64,000 nt of DNA from Candidatus Methylacidiphilales bacterium. Its GTDB lineage: Bacteria > Verrucomicrobiota > Verrucomicrobiia > Methylacidiphilales > CAZTYG01. This document shows, piece by piece, positions 44,545 through 52,145 of this stretch. Below the pieces are notes generated by a model that did no database searches, was not told where the DNA came from, and saw only the letters and a program-made list of their open reading frames with translations. The stretch is taken from NCBI GenBank assembly GCA_033875315.1, contig JANRJG010000004.1:1-64000 (forward strand). Direction: 5' to 3'. Position numbers and translations under genes: made by a program. Positions within the stretch are counted from its first letter, which is position 1. Every line of letters starts with the position of its first letter.

Positions 44545-45554
44545 GGCAGGGTTTTCCTGAGTTTGAAGATGAGGGCAAAGAAAAAAGGTGCGCCGATGAG
44601 CGCGGTCAACACCCCGAGTTTGATCTCCACGTTGGAGGGGGTGGGGATGAGCCGCGAGACGATATCGGCAGCGAGAACCAGAATGGCTCCGCCGAGCGTT
44701 GAGGGAAAAAGGAGGCGTCCGGGGTCGTTTTTGGTGAAGGGCCGCAGGAGGTGGGGCACAACGAGTCCGACAAAGGCGATGCTGCCCGCAGCGGCGCAAA
44801 CCGGCCCGACCGCCAGGGCGGTGCCGAGGATAACACGGAGACGCAGATTGGCGAGACCGATGCCGAGAGTGGCCGCCGTATCGTCACCCAAGGCCAGCGC
44901 CTGGAGCCCGCGCCGTGTGCCAAGCAGGAGGAAAAAACCCACGGCGCAGAACGGGGCGGCCAGAGTGATTTGGTTCCAGCCGGTGTCTTTGACCGAACCG
45001 AGGAGCCAGAAAACGATTTCCATCACCGCATAAGGATTGGGGGCCAGGTTGAGGGCCAGCGAGGTCAGGGCTGCCGTGAGCGCGGCGATGGCCGACCCGG
45101 CGAGCACGAGGGTTTGCACGTCGCCCCCGCGTCCCGCCAACCAGACCACGAGCAGGGTGGTGACGGTGCCGCCCACCAGCGCGGCCACGGGAAGCCCCCA
45201 AGGCCAGGCGAGGGTGAATCCGGAATAGATGGCGAGGACCGCGGCCAGCGTGGCTCCTCCAGTGATGCCGAGGATGCCGGCATCGGCCAGGGGATTGCGC
45301 GTATATCCCTGCAGCACGGCTCCCGCCAATCCGAGCATGGCCCCGGCCAACAGGGCCAGTGCGGTGCGGGGGGCGCGGATCTCCCAAAGAATGGATTGAT
45401 AGGCCCCGGCTTCCGGGCCGGAAAGCAGGACGGGCCAGCGCCAGGGGGGAAAAAACACTTCGCCGATTCCGATGGAAAGAACCACCAATCCGGCCAGAAG
45501 ACCTGTCAGGCCCAGCAAGAGCGTCCGGTTGTGGTGATGGGTGGGCGGATTCAT
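44541..45554 (-). CDS. FecCD/BtuC-family ABC transporter permease
   Basis: The 337-residue protein has about ten helices and family motifs: EIRAPRTALALLAGAMLGLAG, LQGYTRNPLADAGILGITGGA, GSIAFVGLVVPHLLRP and ADIVSRLIPTPSNVEIKLGVLTALIGAPFFF. It forms the inner-membrane channel for iron-siderophore, haem or B12 uptake. The start overlaps the binding-protein stop by ATGA, and its stop overlaps the ATPase start. Confidence 0.95.
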   Translation of the reverse strand: MNPPTHHHNRTLLLGLTGLLAGLVVLSIGIGEVFFPPWRWPVLLSGPEAGAYQSILWEIRAPRTALALLAGAMLGLAGAVLQGYTRNPLADAGILGITGGATLAAVLAIYSGFTLAWPWGLPVAALVGGTVTTLLVVWLAGRGGDVQTLVLAGSAIAALTAALTSLALNLAPNPYAVMEIVFWLLGSVKDTGWNQITLAAPFCAVGFFLLLGTRRGLQALALGDDTAATLGIGLANLRLRVILGTALAVGPVCAAAGSIAFVGLVVPHLLRPFTKNDPGRLLFPSTLGGAILVLAADIVSRLIPTPSNVEIKLGVLTALIGAPFFFALIFKLRKTLP

Positions 45555-46369
45555 GGCTTGGTCTGCCGCCGGAGATTTTCCGAGACGGATGGCATGAGAT
45601 GAGTGGCGGAAAGCAGGTCGGCCAGCCGCACCACGTGGATTTCCGCGGCAAGCGAACGCAACGCGGGATGATCGCGCAGTCGCGATGCCAACGTGGGCCG
45701 GTCGGTGAGGTAGCGGGTTTCAATGACCGCATCCGGGGGATGGAGGACAAGCGACTCCAGCGAAATGGAACCCGAACCGGAAGGAATCCATCCGGCATCA
45801 CGGAGTATTTCGCGCATGAGGTGGTCATCGCCATGGTGAAAACCCTGTTGGCCGAGCCAGACGGCGGTGCCGCGCGGAGGGAGATTCGGATCGCGCAGGG
45901 CGGCCAATCGGGCATTCATGCGCTCGATGAGGGCTTCTCCTTTTTCAGATTCGCCCACGGCCCGGGCCAGATCGCGGACGGCGGATTCGATTTCGGCGTA
46001 ACGTTGGGCCAGGAGCACACGGTGGGTGCGGATTCCAGTGCGTTCGATCAATTGCAAGGTGCGATCCTGGCCCCAAGCGGTGCCGACAACGAGGTCGGGT
46101 TTGAGGGGCAGAATTTCCTCGGCATGTCCCCGTGTTTTGGGGAATGCCCTGGCTCTCTCGGCGACCGGGGAGGTATCCGGGTCGGAGGCCAGCCAAGAGA
46201 GGGCGGTGATTCGTTCAGGTTCAACCAGATCGAGCAGGATGATGTCGGAGACCAGATTGATCGAGACGATATGCCGGGGGCTGGCGGGAGAACCGTGGAC
46301 GTAAGGCGGTGGACAGAGAACGGTGAGCCAAGTCAGCGGGCAAAGGAATAAACTGCACAGACGTCGCAC
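45551..46369 (-). CDS. Periplasmic substrate-binding protein, BtuF/FepB type
   Basis: The 272-residue protein has a signal peptide (FLCPLTWLTVLCPPPYVHGSPA) and the type III binding fold: RHIVSINLVSDIILLDL, FPKTRGHAEEILPLKPDLVVG and DHLMREILRDAGW. It is the first gene of an SBP-permease-ATPase operon. Because nrdJ needs cobalamin and no synthesis genes are seen, B12 is an attractive substrate, but the sequence does not decide between B12 and iron chelates. The 138-bp leader has inverted repeats but no B12 box. Confidence 0.85.
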   Translation of the reverse strand: MRRLCSLFLCPLTWLTVLCPPPYVHGSPASPRHIVSINLVSDIILLDLVEPERITALSWLASDPDTSPVAERARAFPKTRGHAEEILPLKPDLVVGTAWGQDRTLQLIERTGIRTHRVLLAQRYAEIESAVRDLARAVGESEKGEALIERMNARLAALRDPNLPPRGTAVWLGQQGFHHGDDHLMREILRDAGWIPSGSGSISLESLVLHPPDAVIETRYLTDRPTLASRLRDHPALRSLAAEIHVVRLADLLSATHLMPSVSENLRRQTKP

Positions 46370-46507
46370 CCTTGAAGGGTAGAAGTTCGGTCATGGGGAT
46401 TCAACGCGGGAATTAGGCCCATGGGGGGACAACCTTTCCGCCGAGCCTCCCGGTGGCATAGGGCCCGTTTCTCCAAGAAAATGTAGCGTTCAATCATCAA
46501 AGCACAC

Positions 46508-47296
46508 TCATGGGGCCCGATAGGTCAGGCAGCGATTGGTCCAACCGGGCAGCCAACGTTTTTCACCACGCTCCGGGGGGCTGAGAGCGACGCGTTGGGT
46601 GAGGACATGAATGGCGGACGCTGAGAATTCATCCAGGGCCGGAGGTCCGGGTTCAGTGCCTTTCATGTTCTGAAGGACTTGCAACAGTCCCCATCCTTTC
46701 CCTTGATATCTTTCGCTCGGCTTCACGCCTTCGCCTTTGAAATTGACGTAATCCACCAAAACATAGGCCCCATGGGGATGGGCGGCCACGCGGTTGAACT
46801 GCTTCTCCACGGACGCGCGTTCGTTGTCAGGAAGCGAGGCCAGCATCAAGGGGAGGGCGTTTTTCAGACGTTGGGCGGCAAAGCGGGCCTGGAGGCCGAC
46901 GGTATCCTTGAGGAAGATGCGCAGGCTGGTCATTTTCTCGGAATGTCTGTCGGCTTCAAAGGCCTCGCGCGTCATCCAGGGGCAATCCGGGGTGTCGAGC
47001 ACCCACTGGGGGATTTTGGCCCCCGACTGGGCGACGAAGGCCAGCAGCTTGGGGAAGCTTTCCTCGAAGGGCCCATCCTGACCGGGTGGATACCAGATGA
47101 AATGACCGATGCCGAGGGAGGCGAAGGTTTCCCCCTTGTTCCAGGAAGTGAGGCCCTCGATGGTGCCGCCGCATTCATTCTGCCAGAGCAGGCGGCCGAC
47201 ACGGTCGGCTTCGGCGGAACTCAACTCAAACGCGTGGAGGCCAAAAGAAAGGGGAAGCAGGCACAAGCCCAGGAGCAAGTGGAGGCGATGATTCAT
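46508..47296 (-). CDS. Secreted conserved protein of unknown function, coupled to murU
   Basis: The 262-residue protein has a signal peptide (LHLLLGLCLLPLSFGLHAFE). A conserved region follows: LLWQNECGGTIEGLTSWNKGE, FASLGIGHFIWYPPG, FEESFPKLLAFVAQ, then a helical domain. The Glu-containing NECGGT and the GIGHFIW stretch look like a lysozyme-type pocket, but the family is not assigned by me. Its start overlaps the murU stop by ATGA, which links it to peptidoglycan turnover by context. Confidence 0.7.
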   Translation of the reverse strand: MNHRLHLLLGLCLLPLSFGLHAFELSSAEADRVGRLLWQNECGGTIEGLTSWNKGETFASLGIGHFIWYPPGQDGPFEESFPKLLAFVAQSGAKIPQWVLDTPDCPWMTREAFEADRHSEKMTSLRIFLKDTVGLQARFAAQRLKNALPLMLASLPDNERASVEKQFNRVAAHPHGAYVLVDYVNFKGEGVKPSERYQGKGWGLLQVLQNMKGTEPGPPALDEFSASAIHVLTQRVALSPPERGEKRWLPGWTNRCLTYRAP

Positions 47297-48000
47297 GAGA
47301 GGGATTGGTTGATGAGTTGGTATTCTTCTGGCGTGCCAAGGTCGTGCCAGCGGCCTTCGTTGATGACCACACCCCGGGGTGGATGACCGTCGCGGATGCA
47401 TTGCTGCCAGATCGGGATGATGGAGACGATCTCTCCCGGTGGGATGCGGTCGAGCAGCGAGGGTTCGATGAGGTAAATGCCGGTGAACAGGCAAAGGCGC
47501 TCGCCGGGTGTGGGTTCGGTGCGGCGAAAATCCGTGATCTTCCCTGCGGTATCGAGGGAGACCTTGCGGGGTTCTCCACTTTGGCGCAGGACGAGGGTGG
47601 ATTCAGCCGGGTGGGCGGCATGGTGTTCGATCAACTTCGCCAGGGGCAAATCGGTGAGGATGTCGCCGTTGTAAATGAGGAGGGGTTCATCGGGTTCGAG
47701 CAGATCCTGGATGTTCTTGATACCGCCGCCGGTTTCGAGGAGCACGGGTTCGTGACGGAAGACGAGGGGAATGCCGCGGTATGTGGCATCGGGGAAGGCT
47801 TCCGGCCAGCGCTGGGCTGCGTGGTGGGTGTTGACGAGGATGCGACGGATTCCAGCCTCGATGAGATGATCGAACGCCCGGGTGACCATCGGGCGGCCTC
47901 CCAGGGGCAGGAGCGGTTTGGGGCAGTCGGCGGTCCACGGGCGGAGGCGGGTGCCGAGGCCGGCGCCGAGGACAAAGGCGGTGGTGGGTGGTTTCAACAT
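47293..48000 (-). CDS. murU: Sugar-1-phosphate nucleotidyltransferase, MurU-type
   Basis: The 235-residue protein starts with the nucleotidyltransferase signature AFVLGAGLGTRLRPWTADCPKPLLPLGGRPM. It has VNTHHAAQRWPEAF, LLETGGGIKNIQDLL and LLIYNGDILTDLPLA (metal Asp), ending EGRWHDLGTPEEYQLINQSL. MurU makes UDP-MurNAc from MurNAc-1-phosphate in peptidoglycan recycling. The short length and the divergent amgK-like kinase 63 bp away support this over mannose-1-phosphate guanylyltransferase, which remains possible. Confidence 0.8.
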   Translation of the reverse strand: MLKPPTTAFVLGAGLGTRLRPWTADCPKPLLPLGGRPMVTRAFDHLIEAGIRRILVNTHHAAQRWPEAFPDATYRGIPLVFRHEPVLLETGGGIKNIQDLLEPDEPLLIYNGDILTDLPLAKLIEHHAAHPAESTLVLRQSGEPRKVSLDTAGKITDFRRTEPTPGERLCLFTGIYLIEPSLLDRIPPGEIVSIIPIWQQCIRDGHPPRGVVINEGRWHDLGTPEEYQLINQSLS

Positions 48001-48063
48001 TCCCATCCAACCCATGCACGATGGTTTTGCAAAGCAAACTTCCTTGCGCCATGGTGGACCGCC

Positions 48064-49074
48064 ATGACCCACAGCGAGGAGCAATTGATTGGATGGACGC
48101 GGAGCCGGCTGAACTGGGGCGAAAACCGTCCGGTCGACCTGGTGCCCATTTTCAAGGGCGGCTCGGATCGGCGCTTTTTTCGTGTTTTGGCGGGTGAGGA
48201 CAGTTGCATCCTGATGGCCTATGGTCCCGACAAGGAGGAAAACCAGTATTACGCCCGCATCGGGCAGTTCCTCCACGGCCTCGGGGTGCGTGTTCCGCGG
48301 GTCCTGGCCCACGACGCGCCGGAGCGCCTGGCCTGGATGGAAGATTTGGGGCCGGTGGATCTCTTCGCTTTCCGCGAAAAGACCTGGGATGAGCGTCGGG
48401 GCCTTTATCTCGACACCCTGCAACAAGTGGCCCGCCTCCATGAACTCGGTCATGCGGCGGCCCGGGACGAAGGTTTGCCCATGATGCCGGGATTCGACGA
48501 AAAGCTGTATGCGTGGGAACGGGATTATTTTTACAACGAATTCGTCGGTGGGGCCTGTGGCATCGATCTGACCGCCGCCGACCGCGCGGCCTTGGAGGCG
48601 GAATTGCGTCCATTGGCCGAAGCCCTCATCCGCCAGCCGGTGGAATTGGTCCACCGCGATTTCCAATCGCAGAATGTCATGGTCCGGGACCGGCAATGCC
48701 ACCTGATTGATTTCCAGGGCATGCGCACCGGGACGGGTTTCTACGATCTGGCTTCGCTGCTCTACGACCCCTACGTGGCATTGGCGAAAAACGAACGTGA
48801 GGATCTGCTGGCCGATTACCGCGGCATGCGTTCCGGCCTTCCCTCGGGGGATGACTGTCTTCGTCTCCTGCGGGCTGCCGCACTGCAGCGGTTGATGCAG
48901 GCCCTGGGGGCCTATGGGTTTCTGGGATTGAAGAAAGAGCGCGCGGTATTTTTGGCGCACATCGCTCCCGCCCTGGCCCGGCTGGGCGAAGTGGTGGGGG
49001 GACTCGATGGATTGAAACGCATGCCCGCCTTGCTGGAGCAATGCCGTGAAGCCCGGGGTCTAGCCAACGAGTGA
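48064..49074 (+). CDS. amgK: Sugar kinase of the aminoglycoside phosphotransferase fold, AmgK-like
   Basis: The 336-residue protein has IFKGGSDRRFFRVL, WMEDLGPVDLF and the Brenner motif VHRDFQSQNVMV, followed by the metal Asp in LIDFQGMRTGTGFYDLASLLYDPYV. In Pseudomonas AmgK phosphorylates the anomeric position of MurNAc and feeds MurU. Divergent placement next to a MurU-type gene supports that role. Its 3' end overlaps the end of the convergent ABC-F gene by 15 bp. Confidence 0.82.
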   Translation: MTHSEEQLIGWTRSRLNWGENRPVDLVPIFKGGSDRRFFRVLAGEDSCILMAYGPDKEENQYYARIGQFLHGLGVRVPRVLAHDAPERLAWMEDLGPVDLFAFREKTWDERRGLYLDTLQQVARLHELGHAAARDEGLPMMPGFDEKLYAWERDYFYNEFVGGACGIDLTAADRAALEAELRPLAEALIRQPVELVHRDFQSQNVMVRDRQCHLIDFQGMRTGTGFYDLASLLYDPYVALAKNEREDLLADYRGMRSGLPSGDDCLRLLRAAALQRLMQALGAYGFLGLKKERAVFLAHIAPALARLGEVVGGLDGLKRMPALLEQCREARGLANE

Positions 49075-50895
49075 TTTTTTAAGGGCTTCCAGTTCTTCCC
49101 AGCGGGCGTATTGCCTGGCGATTTCTTCCTGGAGCTTCTTCAATTCCTCCTCGATACGGGGCAGGCTATCGGGGGCTTCCTGGTAGGTTTTGGGGTCGGC
49201 CAGTTTTTCTGACAGGGCGTGTTCTTGGTCCTCGAGCTTTTCCAGCAGTTCCTGCATGCCATCGAGTTCCTTCTGTTCGCGGTTGAGGAACTTGCGGGGT
49301 TTCTCGCTTTTGCCCTTGGGCTTTTCCGGTTCGGGGGTGCCTGAGGAGGGGGCGGATGTGGCGGGGCCAACGGCATCGCCTGCGGGTAATGCGGCCCGGC
49401 GGATCTTCATCTTTTCCCAGTCGGAGTAGCCGCCCGTGACTTCGGTGATGACGCCATCGCCCTCCAGTACCAATGTGCTGGTGACGACTTCGTCAAGGAA
49501 GCTGCGGTCGTGCGAGACGAGCAGGAGTGTGCCGCTGAATTCCACCAGGAGGGATTCGAGCAGTTCGAGGGTTTCGGCATCGAGGTCGTTGGTCGGTTCG
49601 TCGAGGACGAGCACGTTGGCGGGTTGGAGGAAGAGGCGGGCCAGGAGGAGGCGGTTGCGTTCGCCGCCGGACAGCATTTTGGCGGGCATGCGGGCGCGGT
49701 CGGGCGGAAAGAGGAAATCCTGGAGGTAACCATGGATGTGCTTGGACCGGCCCTGGAAGTTGACCATTTCCGCCGAGCCGGCGACGTTCTGGATGACGGT
49801 CTTGTTGTCGTCGATCTGGTCGCGGAGCTGGTCGAGGTAAACGACCTGGAGGTTGGTGCCGAGCTTGACCGTGCCGGACTGGGGTTCGAGGCGGCCCAGG
49901 AGAATCTGGAGGAGGGTGGTCTTGCCGCTGCCGTTGGCGCCGATGATGCCAATTTTGTCACCTCGCCAGAGGGTGGTGGAAAAGTTTTTCAGGACGGTTT
50001 TGGTGGGCCAGGCGAAGGAGACATTCTGGAGGTCGATGACCTTCTGGCCGGAGTTGGGGCCTTCCTGGACCTCCATGCGGGCGGTGCCGGAGCGTTCACG
50101 GCGCTGGCTGCGTTCGCGGCGCAGTTGCTCCAGGGCACGGACACGGCCCTCGTTGCGGGTGCGGCGGGCTTTGACCCCTTGGCGGATCCAGGCTTCTTCT
50201 TGGGCGAGTTTTTTGTCAAAGAGGGCCCACTGCTTTTCTTCCGCCTCCAGCCAGGCGGCTTTGCGGACGAGGTAGGTGTCGTAGTCGCAGTCCCAGCTTT
50301 GCAAGCGCCCGCGGTCGAGTTCGATGATACGGGTGGCGAGCTTGCGCAGGAAGGCGCGGTCGTGGGTGACGAAGAATAGCGTGGTGCGCTGGGCCACGAG
50401 GTATTCTTCCAACCAGAGGATGGAGGAAAGGTCGAGGTGGTTGGTGGGTTCGTCGAGCAGGAGCATGTCCGGCTGGCCGGCCAGGGCGCGGGCCAGGAGG
50501 GTGCGGCGCTTGAGTCCGCCGGAGAGGGAGGAGAACTCGTCGTAGGCCGGGAGTTGCATCACGTCCATGAGTTGGCCGATGCGGTGGTCGCTTTCCCATT
50601 CTTCCTCGTGGCGGTCGGGGCGGAGGCCGGATTGGATGACTGATTCAACGCTGCCGGTGATGTGGTCGGGCACTTCCTGGTCGAGCCGGGTCATGTGCAT
50701 GGCTGGGGGGCGGATGATTTCGCCCGAATTGGGGGCTTCCTCGCCGGTCAGAATGCGCATGAGGCTGGTTTTGCCCGCGCCATTGCGGCCGAGCAGGCAG
50801 ACGCGCTCGCCTTCCTGGATACCGAAGTCGACGGCATCGAGGAGGGGCACTGTGCCGTATTGCAGCGTCACGCCTTTGAGTTGGAGGAGGGCCAT
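49060..50895 (-). CDS. ABC-F family ATPase (Uup-like)
   Basis: The 611-residue soluble protein has two ABC domains: Walker A GRNGAGKTSL and GANGSGKTTL, signatures LSGGLKRR and LSGGERNR, Walker B MLLLDEPTNHLDL and VLVLDEPTNDLDA. The ABC-F linker (about 230-290) and a C-terminal coiled coil (MQELLEKLEDQEHALSEKLAD to the end) match Uup. ABC-F proteins act on ribosomes or branched DNA; no membrane domain is present. A Pro/Lys linker (about 510-545) precedes the coiled coil. Confidence 0.93.
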   Translation of the reverse strand: MALLQLKGVTLQYGTVPLLDAVDFGIQEGERVCLLGRNGAGKTSLMRILTGEEAPNSGEIIRPPAMHMTRLDQEVPDHITGSVESVIQSGLRPDRHEEEWESDHRIGQLMDVMQLPAYDEFSSLSGGLKRRTLLARALAGQPDMLLLDEPTNHLDLSSILWLEEYLVAQRTTLFFVTHDRAFLRKLATRIIELDRGRLQSWDCDYDTYLVRKAAWLEAEEKQWALFDKKLAQEEAWIRQGVKARRTRNEGRVRALEQLRRERSQRRERSGTARMEVQEGPNSGQKVIDLQNVSFAWPTKTVLKNFSTTLWRGDKIGIIGANGSGKTTLLQILLGRLEPQSGTVKLGTNLQVVYLDQLRDQIDDNKTVIQNVAGSAEMVNFQGRSKHIHGYLQDFLFPPDRARMPAKMLSGGERNRLLLARLFLQPANVLVLDEPTNDLDAETLELLESLLVEFSGTLLLVSHDRSFLDEVVTSTLVLEGDGVITEVTGGYSDWEKMKIRRAALPAGDAVGPATSAPSSGTPEPEKPKGKSEKPRKFLNREQKELDGMQELLEKLEDQEHALSEKLADPKTYQEAPDSLPRIEEELKKLQEEIARQYARWEELEALKKSLVG

Positions 50896-50949
50896 GGGAG
50901 AACCAAACTAGGAGGCGGAGGGCAAACGTCACGGGGAAAGTGCAAGGGT

Positions 50950-50984
50950 GACAGAGAACGGAAGGCAGAGGGCAGAGGGCGGAC
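50950..50984. repeat. Heptamer array upstream of the ABC-F gene, 5 units
   Basis: Units GACAGAG, AACGGAA, GGCAGAG, GGCAGAG, GGCGGAC in one register. A related GGGCAGAGAGAACGG stretch occurs at 9045-9060. Confidence 0.6.
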
Positions 50985-51080
50985 CAAATATCACAAAACC
51001 CCAAGTGCCAGGAGCGAGAAAGCAGTGACCAATCCTTGCTTGCCGGATGGGGGCTTCGGGGTTACTTTTTTGCCTTCTCG

Positions 51081-51165
51081 GGACAGATGGCTGAGTGGTC
51101 TAAGGCACTCGACTCGAAATCGAGAGACGGGAAACCGTCCGTGGGTTCGACTCCCACTCTGTCCG
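51081..51165 (+). tRNA. tRNA-Ser(CGA)
   Basis: The 85-nt sequence folds as a class II tRNA. The acceptor stem is GGACAGA/TCTGTCC. The D arm holds GGCTGAGTGGTCTAAGGC, and the anticodon stem CTCGA/TCGAG encloses anticodon CGA. A long variable arm (GACGGGAAACCGTC) and T-loop GTTCGACTC follow. The 3' CCA is not encoded. A tandem duplication containing its last 14 nt follows directly. Confidence 0.95.
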
Positions 51166-51284
51166 CGTTTTGCGCGGCCGCCGCAAAGCGGCATCTGCCA
51201 AAGAGTCGAACGTAGTCGTTTGCCATTCGCGCAGCGATCGCTCCAAAGGCCGGAGGCCAATCTGCAACGGGGCGGGAGCCCCAG
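51152..51284. repeat. Tandem duplication unit 1, beginning in the tRNA-Ser 3' end
   Basis: The unit starts with TCCCACTCTGTCCGC (the tRNA tail plus one base). It carries TCGAACGTAGTCG at 51214-51226 and ends in AAGGCCGG-N3-CCAA...CGGGGCGG. All three blocks recur in the same order in the next unit. Confidence 0.75.
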
Positions 51285-51430
51285 TCCCACTCTGTCCGCC
51301 CTCCTTCGCCAAGGCTATGGAGGGTAGGCCTCCTCTTTCCAACAAGGACTCGAACGTAGTCGAGCGCAGGTCACGCCGTGACTGTCTACCAAGGCCGGGC
51401 GCCAACCCGCACCGGGGCGGCCCTCCGAAA
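51285..51430. repeat. Tandem duplication unit 2 with perfect copy of the tRNA-Ser 3' end
   Basis: The 15-bp TCCCACTCTGTCCGC is identical to the tRNA tail. The downstream blocks TCGAACGTAGTCG, AAGGCCGG and CGGGGCGG are repeated with diverged spacers. No integrase or other gene lies between 51166 and 51486; the whole gap is this duplication. Confidence 0.75.
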
Positions 51431-51486
51431 GAGCGCAGTGCTGATTTCCGATGGCCTTGTGGGATGGGGTGGGTTAGAAAGACCGC

Positions 51487-52128
51487 ATGTTGCAGTTCGG
51501 CCTTTTCGGCATACCAGTGCAAATCCAACCGATGTTCTGGCTTTCGGCTTTTCTGCTCGGGGGAGGTCTTTCGATGCAGGGTCCCAAGGGATGGATTCCG
51601 GTATTCATCTGGACGGTGGCCATGCTGGTTTCGGTTCTGGTCCATGAAATGGGCCATGCCGGCGCTTCGCGGATGTTCGGCGGCCGCCCGGCGGTGGTCT
51701 TGCATGGGTTGGGTGGGGTGACCTCGTTGGGGTTGGGGGAAGTGGGTCGTTGGCGGCATCTCTGGATCAGTGCCGCGGGTCCGGCCGCCGGCCTGGGCTT
51801 GGCGGCAGGGGTTGCTTTGCTGGCCTGGATGACCCATGGGCGTTCCCCGGTACTGGATGCATGGGTGGTGGACATGCTCTGGATCAATGTGGTCTGGAGT
51901 CTTTTCAACCTCCTGCCCATTCTTCCGATGGACGGCGGCCAGATCTTGCGCGATCTTGTCGGCATGAAGCACCACCGGGCTTGCTGCATCTTGGGCGGCG
52001 TGTTGGCCGTCCTGCTCGGGGTTTGGGCGGTGCTGAGCGGGCAGTACGTTCTGGCCATCATCACCTTGCTGCTGGCCATGGGAAATTTCAAGGGCTCGAC
52101 CCAATTGGAGGGCGGTGTCCACCGTTGA
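51487..52128 (+). CDS. Site-2 protease family (M50) membrane metalloprotease
   Basis: The 213-residue protein has the zinc motif LVHEMGHAGASRMFGG (HExxH, in the second helix) and the second metal motif NLLPILPMDGGQILRDL. Five or six helices, no PDZ or CBS domain, fit a minimal rhomboid-sized S2P. These proteases cut transmembrane anti-sigma or signal proteins. Its partner DUF2339 gene starts 17 bp later. Confidence 0.9.
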   Translation: MLQFGLFGIPVQIQPMFWLSAFLLGGGLSMQGPKGWIPVFIWTVAMLVSVLVHEMGHAGASRMFGGRPAVVLHGLGGVTSLGLGEVGRWRHLWISAAGPAAGLGLAAGVALLAWMTHGRSPVLDAWVVDMLWINVVWSLFNLLPILPMDGGQILRDLVGMKHHRACCILGGVLAVLLGVWAVLSGQYVLAIITLLLAMGNFKGSTQLEGGVHR

Positions 52129-52145
52129 ATGAGGAATCCAACATC

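Noticed and set aside
46370-46507. Cobalamin riboswitch upstream of the BtuFCD-like operon
   Set aside because: On the minus strand GCCACCG...GGAAAGG is reminiscent of part of the aptamer, but the B12 box and the other core segments are missing and the region is too short.
47305-48063. N-terminal extension of the AmgK-like kinase
   Set aside because: The open frame upstream of 48064 is antisense to murU, and the kinase homology begins right after ATG 48064.
51152-51430. CRISPR array
   Set aside because: Only two units, no uniform spacer length, diverged blocks and no cas genes; the first unit lies within the tRNA end.
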